A stretch of 64,000 nt of DNA, taken from positions 96,434 to 160,433 of the forward strand of contig CAUYLG010075664.1 in the NCBI GenBank assembly GCA_963573385.1, read 5' to 3'. This DNA comes from Cacajao melanocephalus (Eukaryota; Chordata; Mammalia; Primates; Pitheciidae). Of this stretch, positions 55,531-64,000 are shown in pieces. Position 1 is the stretch's first letter; each line of letters starts with the position of its first letter. The notes under the pieces were generated by a model that was given only the letters and a program-made list of their open reading frames with translations, did not search any database and was not told where the DNA came from. The translations under genes were made by a program, and so were the position numbers.

Positions 55531-57194
55531 ATTCACATTATCCAATAATTATCTTTTTCAATTCTTCTTTTATTTATACTTTGATCTCTGTGTCACATAT
55601 ATCATTATTGCTTTATTTAACATCATCTCTTTTTCTGTTTATTAAAATTATTTTTTATTGCAATATTTTATTTATACATATGGTCCGCTATATTCTATTG
55701 ATAAAATACAAGATATATTTTATTGTTTGTTCTAGGATTATTGTATGTGTTATTACTTAAGGACTGAAGCCATTTGTTTTGCTCCTATTCCTTTGTATTT
55801 TCTCCTTTTTATTATTAGAAACATACTTTCCTATGAATCATTGCTCTAAGTTCAACTCTATCTTCCACAATATGTATTAATGTACAATATTATATACATT
55901 TCTACTACATGTATATGCATATATTTCCTTTTTTAAACTACTACATCGCAGGAAATTAGGCAACTGGAATTACTAGTTTGGTGTTCTTGTCTATTCTGTT
56001 GATTGCCATATTCTACAATATAATTTGCTAGAAATAGATGGTGTTTTTCAGAGCTGAACAAGTCAAATAAATATCTAATAGTCCATGTTCTGATAATCAC
56101 CATGAATATTGAAATTATTATTAAGATGTGCAATCAAGAATACAGATAATTTTCAGAACTTTTCAATTTTCTAAGATGTGCAACAAATTATTCTCTTCTG
56201 ATGGTCAAAACATAATCTCTTTTTTGATGTTCTCTCCATTTCTAAACATGGCAAAGCACAGAAAGTGAATGTAAAATGTTAAAAGCAGAAAATAGATAAA
56301 AATATTATAACTAAGTGTTACCTTTTTAAGTCAACCCCATAGCTTCATAATTATGATTAAATAACACACTAGTAAATAATTTGTGTATTTTTTCATCCCT
56401 ACATTATTACTGTATAATTATTTTTTATAACTTAATTTCAGTATCACAACCAACTATCGAAAGGCATGATGATCAAAACCCAGATATCCCACTGTATAAG
56501 ATTATTAAAAGTAAATGAGAGTATAACTTAAATTTTTGGTCAAATCAGTACTGAGAGAGATCTAATATTTAAAATGTACACTATGAGTCAAATCTCTATA
56601 TATGAATTCCCTATACTGTATCTTTGAATATTTGTTTTCAATAGATGCAAACAGATGTTTCTATAGATTTTCAAACATTATGCAATTTAGTCTAAGCATA
56701 ATTGCTAATTGGTGTTTCTAAACATGACGTTTTGTACTACTCATGGTTTTGCTACTATGAAAACAGGTATTTATAAACAGTAAATATCTACTGAAAATAT
56801 TCCTCTATATGCATAGTACACAGAATACTATGTTTAATAGATTATTAATACACAGTTTAATAGATTATTTTGATATTAGACAGTATGTACATCTATATAT
56901 AAGATTCTTCTAATTATCAATATCTACCATTATATATTTTCATTTATTTCCTTTTTTCTTTTAGTCCAGATAAAAAATAGATTAATCAGTGTTTTTCTAG
57001 TTTTGTTATTTGGAAAACTAAATTGATAGAATAGTGGTAAGTATTGCTCACAAAAGAGATTCTGTAATCAAAAGTTTAGGAAATTCTGAATTTAAGAATA
57101 TATTAAAGAGAAGGATAGAACATTCTAATTTGTCTCGTTTGTTTTACCATAGAATCTTTTCTCATAGAGTTATTGAACAACCTGGTGAGGACAA
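55531..57194. other. No gene or repeat recognised
   Basis: Very AT-rich. A 15-bp phrase 'gtttaatagattatt' is repeated at about 56832 and 56856. Nothing else recognised. Confidence 0.4.
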
Positions 57195-57612
57195 TGTATT
57201 AGGGTTCTCTGGATAAACAGAATCCATAGGATATGTATAGTTAGACACAAGGAGATTTATTATGGAAATTGACTTGTATGATTATGGAAGAGGAACCAGG
57301 AGAACTGATGGTGTAATTCTCTGAGATTGAAGGCCAGAGAACAAGTGGAGCTAATTTCTGAGAGCAGAGATGAATTTCCGAGCTCAAGTAGAGACAGAGA
57401 CAATTTGCGTTCTTTTTTGCTCTGTTTAGCTTTCAATTGATTGGATGGTGCCTGCCCACGTTGGCGAGGGTGAACTTCTCTTTAATCAGTCTACTAAGCC
57501 AATACCAATCTCTTGAAGACACCCTCACAGACATACCCCAGAATTGTGTTTGATCTACTATGTGGGTATCCTTCAAACCAAACAAGTTGAAACATGAAAT
57601 TAACCACCATAG
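57195..57612 (+). mobile_element. ERVL-type solo LTR (MLT2-like), sense
   Basis: 'tgtattagggttctctggat', 'aaacagaatccataggatat', 'ggagatttattatggaaatt', then 'caccctcacagacatacccc' and 'gttgaaacatgaaattaacc' follow the MLT2 order in sense. This is the opposite orientation to the copies at 13214 and 48818. Confidence 0.7.
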
Positions 57613-57879
57613 CCAATGTTCTGAAGAACAAAACACATTGTGTTATATGAATATTTACATTTCAAAGATAGCATTGATTGTTAATTCTAAAATTGTTCTA
57701 AAATGATTTCATTATATTAATCAGTTAATAATTTTATTTAAAAATTTAAAATGTAAACTAAAGTATGCTACAGTTCTCTATATTAAGCAAAAACTAGAAG
57801 AACACTAAGTTACATTTTATAGACAGTTTCAAAACTATTAGTCATTCCTTTCAGGAGATTATATTCTACAAATATACTG

Positions 57880-57880
<1 letters not shown>
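57613..57880. other. No gene or repeat recognised
   Basis: AT-rich. Nothing recognised. Confidence 0.4.
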
Positions 57881-57915
<35 letters not shown>

Positions 57916-57985
57916 ATATTATATAAGTATATACTATGTTTATATATATATATATAAACATATTATATAAGTATATACTATGTTT
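57881..57985. repeat. (TA)n run plus duplicated palindromic AT unit
   Basis: A clean TA run at 57881-57912 leads into a 33-bp AT-rich unit (57909-57941) that is repeated at 57953-57985 with a 44-bp period. Each unit has inverted arms AAACATA and TATGTTT. The whole stretch can fold on itself. Confidence 0.95.
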
Positions 57986-58503
57986 TAATTGTTTAAAGTT
58001 CTCTATCTGTATTTATAACTATATTTACTGGAAAAAATAATTTGAGGAAAAATGATTACTTCTGGAGAGAGCACTTTGGAAACATTAGTACATAGAGTAG
58101 GATTTTGCTTGGTTTAAAAGGAGGATATATTTTCATTAAATTGTATTTTTTTCTAGATTGACAACAATTTATTTTACAGACAAATAATTTTAAAATAAAA
58201 TTTAGATTGCCTATTTTTTACCTACTAGGTAAAACCACTTTTAATGTCTCACTGTAATTTAGTGTTAATATAGCTTGGTTCAAAATAAAACTGCATAACA
58301 TATAATTTCTATTTTTCTCATTTAATTTTACGATTTAATTATAGGCTGCCATTATCATAAGTATTTACCCATATTCTTAATGCTATAATGACATAATTTC
58401 TAGAAACAATGAATAACTATGGCTACATCATGTTTTACATTTTTTTAAACAGAGTTGTTGTAAGGACCATTTTTCTTCAATTATGTTGTACAAATATTTA
58501 ATG
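57986..58503. other. No gene or repeat recognised
   Basis: AT-rich. Nothing recognised. Confidence 0.4.
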
Positions 58504-59188
58504 AGTTTATTAATTTCCTGGGGCAGCTGTGGCAAAGTACCATGAACTGGGATTAGACACCTGAAATTTACTCTGTCTTAGCTCTGGAGGCTGAATGTCT
58601 GCTCTCCTGGTGTCATCAGAGTTGGCTCCCTCTGAGTGCTGTGGGGGAATCTGTTCCATGCCTCTCCCGACTTCTGGTGGTTTCCTCAGCAACCTTTGGA
58701 GTTCCTTGGTTTGTAGAAGCATCACTCTGATCTTTGCCTTTATCTTCATGTGCTGCTGACCCTCTCGGTGTGTTCTGTGTCTAAATGTCTCCTTTTTATA
58801 AGCACGCCAGTTAGATTGGGTTTGGGCCCATCCTAATCATCTCATTTTAACTTGAGGACTTTTGACAACAGCCTATTTCTTTTTATTATTATGATGATTA
58901 TACTTTAAGTTCTGGGGTACATGTGCAGAAGGTGCAGGTTTGTTACATATGTATACACGTGCCATGATGGTTTGCTGCATCCATCACCCTGTCATCTACA
59001 TTAGGTATTTCTCCTAATGTTATCTCTCCTCTAGCACCCGACCCCCCTGCTATCCCTCCCCTAGCCCCCACCCCCTGACAAGCCCCAGGCCTACAGCCTA
59101 TTTTGAACCAAATAAGGCCACATTCTGGGATACTGAGGGACTCTAACATATATTTCTTTGGGAGAATGTAACTCAGCCTTTGATAATG
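58504..59188 (-). mobile_element. MaLR LTR (MLT1-type), antisense, split by an L1 3' end
   Basis: 'gtggcaaagtaccatgaact', 'ttagctctggaggctgaatg', 'ttctggtggtttcctcagca', 'cttataagcacgccag...'-type sequence; then after the L1 'aaataaggccacattctggg' and 'tactgagggactctaacata'. This is an MLT1-group LTR read in antisense. The two parts are contiguous once the L1 piece is removed. Confidence 0.8.
58879..59092 (-). mobile_element. L1PA-type 3' UTR fragment with 11-bp target-site duplication
   Basis: About 214 bp: T-rich start, 'tatactttaagttctggggt', 'gcaggtttgttacatatgta', and a pyrimidine-rich tract to 'ccccaggcct'. Flanked by 'acagcctattt' at 58868-58878 and 59093-59103. The extreme 5' truncation leaves only the 3' UTR. 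Confidence 0.93.
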
Positions 59189-60327
59189 AATGCTTAGATA
59201 ATGCTAAAGAGTAAGTGAGGAAGGGAATTGTCTTCAAAGATGAAAAGAAAAGGGCCAAGAGGAGACAGAAGTAGGGGTGACAGTCTAGTTTGGGCACAGT
59301 GAACAGCTTTCCCAGAGGATGGAAGCTGGAAATGTCCTAATTCAACACACAAGCATCCAGCATGTCATTTGCCTCATACGTTTTCTCAATAAAAATCTAT
59401 TTTTTTCTTTTTATTTCTCTCCTTCCCTTCTCTTATTTTTCTATGTATCACACATATTCCATTCCTAGAATAGAAAATCAATCTGGAAAATAAGCTAATT
59501 TTTCTTATATTTTCTAAGTCACTTATCTATTAATATTAGGGCTGTTCCTCCAGTATGTCTTTATAACCCTTTGTTCAGCCTCAATACAAAAATTGAAACT
59601 ATACCTTACTATTTTGCTTTGAATTATTTCAGAATATTTTATAGTTAATAGATTTTGATTTTAGAATGATAAAACTTATAAAATGTCAATTATAAGTTTT
59701 GTCATTCATAAAATTCATTCATACCTTTAGTATGAAGAGTATAAAATTAGTCTATTGCTTTCTAACTTGAAATGCTTTATCATTTTAATACAACATACAT
59801 GTCGTAAAGTCACAGCATTTCAGTCCTACTAAGCCACTCAAACCTGCATCATACACAGGAATGCAGTTGTCTAAAGCTATAATTCAACTTTATCACACTG
59901 TCATTATGTAACGCATTTGTTCTAAATCATCTGCAGAAGACTAAGCTTTAGGAAGCCATTTGAAAAGAAAGATTGTTTTAGAAAATTAGAAAAGTCTTCT
60001 AAATATTCTGATATTTTTGTCAATATAATCAATCCATCTTAACCATTTTTTAGAGGATAATTTTGAAATAAAGTATATTAAAATAACTTGCACCTAAGCA
60101 ATTTCTAAAAGCATAAAACCTGAAGAATTTTAAGTAACCTATAGTGAAAGTTTTTAATAGGTATAAAATATAGCCACATACTAATTGATTTTGTTAGTTG
60201 CGTTAGGTAAGAAAAAGTTTTTGTCCTGTATCCTTTCTAGCCAGTGTGCTTCTATTAGAATTGTGTTGAGCAATCACTGAAAATTCTAGCTTTGCTGTCT
60301 TTCAGATAGGAACCTAAAGTAGAATGT
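59189..60327. other. No gene or repeat recognised
   Basis: Unique-looking AT-rich DNA. Nothing recognised. Confidence 0.4.
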
Positions 60328-60341
60328 TAAAAATTACTTCT

Positions 60342-60651
60342 TTTTTTAAAAATTTATTTATTTTACTTCACATGCATACTATATCTGGCATTTCTCCCCA
60401 TGTTACCCTCCCCACTCTCCCCTCCCTCCCCACTCTCCGCTCCCTCCCCCCCCACCCCCCCCACTGTCTCTCCCCTACCCACCGCCGACTTCCCCCAGTG
60501 TGTGATGCTCCTCTCCCTGAGTCCACGTGTTCTTATTGTTCAACACCCACCTATAAGTGAGAACCTACAGCGTTTGGCTTTCTGTTCTTGTGACAGTTTG
60601 CTGAGAATGATGGTTTCCAAATTCATCCAAGTCCCTACAAAGGACATGAAC
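60342..60651 (-). mobile_element. L1P 3' end with perfect 14-bp target-site duplication
   Basis: About 310 bp: T-rich start, an unusual CT-rich block (60400-60480), then 'gtgttcttattgttcaacac', 'cacctataagtgagaac' and 'tacaaaggacatgaac'. 'taaaaattacttct' occurs at 60328-60341 and 60652-60665. Part of the usual 3' UTR start is missing compared with the other L1PA ends here. The frames of 78 and 84 codons are artefacts of the CT-rich block. Confidence 0.9.
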
Positions 60652-60665
60652 TAAAAATTACTTCT

Positions 60666-61129
60666 AAAGGTTGAAGAGAAGAAGGAATTCAATCAAACAA
60701 TAAAGTTTTGCCATTAGTGGCTATTTGGCTTTCAACAAATTAAAATAGATTATATAACATACAACATACTGTGCACTTAGGATACTACTGAAGAGATCAA
60801 ATAGTAGCAGGAGACACATGACTGTAGGAACAGGAATATACAACTAAAGACATGGGCTGTTTTGATGATAAAGTATCACCACTACTCCAAAAACCTTGCT
60901 CTCTTGGATTCTGTTGAATAATCAAAGATTTAATAATGTAATGTAGCCACAGCTGACTGGAAGTACTATTCAGGCTGATTACCTGTTAATGCTCAAGTGG
61001 CTTTAGTTTTCATCTGTTGTCCCTTTTGGAATAGATGGTGTGGGCAGGGTCCGGGTGGAGGGTGGGTACAAATGAAGTCCTTTTGTTACAAGTCTGATGA
61101 TAAAAATAAAACAAATAAAACAAATTCCA
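60666..61129. other. No gene or repeat recognised
   Basis: Mixed sequence. Nothing recognised. Confidence 0.35.
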
Positions 61130-61385
61130 GTGGCTCACTGTCTGGGTGGAGTTTACACCTTGTTACCATTATCTGTGTGAGTTTTTTCTAGTTTCCTTCC
61201 GCATCCCAAAGATGTGCACATTAGGTTTGTAGGTTTGTCTGAATGGTTCCAGAGTGTGTGTGTGTGTGTGTGTGTGTGTATCACCCTGCAAAGAGATGAT
61301 GTCCTGTCCAGCGTAAGTTTCTATGTGTCCTGGCCACCCAGTACCCTGAACTGGAATAATTGGGTAAATAATCATTTTACTCGTG
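61130..61385 (+). mobile_element. Ancient non-L1 repeat, possibly LINE/RTE-like
   Basis: 'gtgtgagttttttctagttt', 'cttccgcatcccaaagatgt', 'gcacattaggtttgtaggtt', then, after the TG run, 'catgtcctgtccagc'-like text and 'accctgaactggaataattg' follow the order of a repeat known to me from vertebrate genomes in general. I cannot name the family with certainty. A TG microsatellite has grown inside it. Confidence 0.45.
61254..61279. repeat. (TG)n microsatellite, 13 units
   Basis: An uninterrupted GT/TG run of 26 bases at the position where the host repeat itself is TGTG-rich, so it probably grew from a pre-existing seed. Confidence 0.98.
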
Positions 61386-63684
61386 CATGTTTATTTCAAT
61401 GTTTAATATTAGAAGTGTTTTCTTCCTTTATTTAGAAGTTTGGTGATGATTTTGCAGCAAAAAGTATGCCATAGGAACTTCTGTTTATATTAATTAACCG
61501 ATGGTGAAATTGGTTTGATTATATGTCATTTTGCTGAGAGCTGAAGTTTTTAACAAGCTATTCTTGGCATTAAGTGAGGACTTAGGTGTACACTGAGAAT
61601 GGTGCATGCTTGACTCTCACGTTCCCAAAATAAAATAGCCTCACTAAAATGAAACAACTTAGATAGACTGTATGATGATCAGAAATGAGCTGATGCAAAT
61701 GATACGCCTCTGATGCAAACGTGGTTATCTTGTTGCAAGGAGATCATGCCTAAATACTCCATGTAGTCCTCCTGTTCAGAGAGCAAGAGACCAGAGAGGA
61801 AACTATAACCTACTGCTTCTTCTGCTAGTGTAGATAAACTTTAATTATGAGCACAATCTCTGAGCCATTAAAAATAATAATAAATGGGGAAGATCCAATA
61901 GCATAAGGAATGACTGCTGAGTAGAAGAGTTCATGTTGTAGGTAAAAAAAAAAATAAAATGGGGCCAGAAAATGATGGGACTGCTACAAATGGCATAGTA
62001 TGACAAAATTGCCCTCTAGAAAGAAAGGAGTATACCCTGACTCAGGTGACTGCTTCATAAAGGATTCTCTGTTTCCTCTGTATTTATTTCCACCTTGGAT
62101 GAATTGAAGTGCAGTGATGCTGAAGGATACTAAAAAAAAAATGTTTTTTTGCAAGATACTGAAGGTGGTGAGAATTTGAAAATGCAGAGCTTAGTGCAAT
62201 GACTGGCACATGGTCGTACTTAACTGGCTGTTGTTAAAAGTACATACTATGAGACATCATTGAATTTACAAGGCAAAGTTGTTGTATGGCTGAATTTATC
62301 ATTAAAGTTGGAAATAGATCAGTTCATTGAAAATGCAAGTAAACAAAACCATCCTCTCAGTCATATGTCCTAATTTGCTGTGAAATAGTCAAAGCACTTG
62401 TATACAAATTGTTAAATCTCGTTGGGTAAAATGCTCCCAAGTTTTTACCTGAAATGCATAAGTACAGTAATAATATATATTATTTCTACAGAACATGTAT
62501 AGCCTTTATAAATTGTGCAGAATCTGTAGCTTGCTAGCTAGCTATAGTTAGTATGTCAAATGTAGATCTTCTTCAATTTCAGGTAATATACTTAAAAATA
62601 AATTCTAATAAATCTGTTACAGTAGGCTATGAAACATTAATTATAATTCTCATCTTATGTTATAATATCTATTTTTAATAAGTTTATAATTAAAGAGATA
62701 AAAGGTAACTATTAAAATCTAGAATGATTGTCATTATTGCCATTTTCTGCATTTAAAATGATAATCATTTATTTAATCAACATCAATCTTTAGAATTTGC
62801 CTGATTAGTCATTGTTTTTAAAAAAAGGTTCTAAAGATGCATGCTTTATCTCTAACCAGATAGAGAGAATTGGGAATAAAATCTAATTATTATGTAACTT
62901 TATTTTAATATGCCTCTTTTATTAAAGTAATAACACCTTTTATTTATATGAATCATGCTCCTCTGTAAAATTTATATATTCAAGGTTTTCCTAGGCATTA
63001 TGAGGTAAATGCCTACATTAATATTTGCTCATAATAGTTTTCCTTTATGTAAGTACAATTAAAAAGGTTTGTCATTGATATGATCATTCTACAAACACAT
63101 ATGAGAGGGAAAAATATGTATTTTTTATTAACTATATTCTTTATTCTTCATAATTACAATACTCACAATGAGTTTAAAGAAAGGAATTGATCCTGTCTTC
63201 CATCAATCATTGTTAATCCCTGGCCAAATTTACTTTCTTTCCTGACCAGCAAGTCATCCAGTTCTTTCCTAAGTCTGCTCATATATTGTCCTTGAGTTTG
63301 CAATATCTAAAATTTGCTACAGTCACTTCAGATGGCTGGACTCTTAATAATGTTTACTCTACTCTTTATTTATCTCTGTATTTTGACCATACGCCTTAGT
63401 AGTGATTTTAATCTTTTGAACTTTCTGAGCCAAAGTAAATCTTTTTTTCCTTTTTTTTAACCTTCTTATGGGAGAAATCATTTCCCATTTCATAATTTTA
63501 TGCTAGTTATATATTATCATGTATGTATTCTTATCTAATATATTCTGAAGCACTGATTTTGGATGAAATTAAATTTAATCTTTATGTATTCTGGTTTGAA
63601 TAGTGAAAGTTGGTATTGTTTGGTGACTCTTTCAAGACTTGATTTCTTTCAACTACAGATACTGTTTTTCTCCTCTCTGCTTCC
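61386..63684. other. No gene recognised; unique-looking AT-rich sequence
   Basis: 2.3 kb without a clear repeat, except a MIR-like 3' end at about 62180-62230 ('gcaatgactggcacatggtc'). A short perfect palindrome 'gctagctagc' lies near 62534. Nothing else recognised. Confidence 0.35.
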
Positions 63685-63689
63685 ATTAA

Positions 63690-64000
63690 CAACAGCTCAG
63701 GATTGTAGCTACCAGTGAAAGCGCAGAGAGCGAGTGGATGCTGCACTTTCAGACGAATTTTTGTTGCCCACAGACCGGGAGATTCCCAGCGGAGGAGCCA
63801 TACAGGTCGCCAGCGTGACTGTTTTGACTGGCGCAGCTGTTTTGCCGGCGCCCCAGGACGGCGCTTCTCGGTGCGGAGTATATAGGACAGGGTGCCCTGT
63901 GAGTCAGGCTAGGCTGGTCCCATCCCCATAAGGAGAACAGCAATTGGAAACGCTGAGAACTAAGAGTTTCACAGCAAGCACAGCCAAATCGGGAAGGTCT
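63690..64000 (+). mobile_element. 5' end of a primate L1 (L1P 5' UTR), continues past the window
   Basis: Starts with 'acagctcaggattgtagcta' and 'ccagtgaaagcgcagagagc', which align with the L1PA start (ACAGCTCC...CAGCTCCCAGCG...GCGCAGA). It continues 'ttgttgcccacagaccggga' and 'gattcccagcggaggagcc', as in older L1P 5' UTRs. It is CpG-rich within an AT-rich region. An intact 5' end means that this copy is at least not 5' truncated; ORF1 and ORF2 would lie beyond the window. The 65-codon plus frame is untranslated L1 leader. It would hold the internal L1 promoter. Confidence 0.65.

Noticed and set aside
60324..60654. 78- and 84-codon plus-strand proline/serine-rich frames
   Set aside because: They are the CT-rich 3' UTR of an inserted L1 read on the opposite strand.
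63690..64000. CpG cluster as the promoter of a host gene
   Set aside because: The sequence order matches the start of a primate L1 5' UTR, which explains the CpG content. Sequence beyond the window would decide.

Overview
The window is primate nuclear DNA, most likely human or ape. The evidence is nine Alu elements, several with target-site duplications still readable, and primate L1 (L1PA-like) 3' ends. Between them lie much older mammalian repeats: L1M, L2, MIR, and MaLR- and ERVL-type LTRs. The sequence is AT-rich. I found no protein-coding gene that I would defend and no tRNA, rRNA or recognisable small RNA gene. Nearly every long open frame lies inside a LINE, an Alu, an LTR or a simple repeat. 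The window reads as a gene desert or the inside of a very long intron. Family names were assigned by recognising consensus-like sequence by eye, so subfamily labels and most ends are approximate.

Layout. 0.9-9.3 kb holds three minus-strand L1 elements in series. The middle one carries an Alu whose tail has grown into a ~290 bp CTTT microsatellite, and the third still shows the FADD active-site motif of L1 reverse transcriptase. 9.3-18.9 kb is mostly unrecognised AT-rich sequence with MIR and L2 relics, an ERVL-type LTR, a 25-bp minisatellite and a possible cryptic exon. 18.9-31.7 kb carries an Alu beside an L2, further Alus and MIRs, an L1M split by an Alu with a 14-bp duplication, an MLT1-type LTR and a long L2. 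31.8-36.5 kb is a nest: an L1M split by an LTR, an L1ME-like element split by an L1PA, then two more L1 3' ends. 36.7-45.3 kb has an Alu with a 17-bp duplication, a GC-rich block, an L1M ORF2 relic, a pair of adjacent perfect hairpins at 42.44-42.52 kb, a MIR and an MLT1-type LTR. 46-50 kb has head-to-head Alus, an interrupted L2, an ERVL-type LTR, two opposed MIR fragments and a 300 bp TCTA repeat. 51.1-53.7 kb is the deepest nest: an L1ME-like element holding an MST/THE1-type LTR and an L1MA-like element, which itself holds an ERV1-type LTR. 54.4-55.5 kb looks like an ERVL LTR running into its primer-binding-site leader. 57-61.4 kb holds another ERVL-type LTR, an AT palindromic repeat, an MLT1-type LTR split by an L1 3' end, one more L1 3' end with a perfect duplication, and an ancient non-L1 repeat carrying a TG microsatellite. 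From about 63.69 kb to the window end is a CpG-rich plus-strand segment that matches the start of a primate L1 5' UTR; the rest of that element would lie outside.

There is no operon or pathway to describe. The useful content is the order of insertions, which gives relative ages, and a few structured or unexplained segments listed under findings. I found no convincing new biological system.
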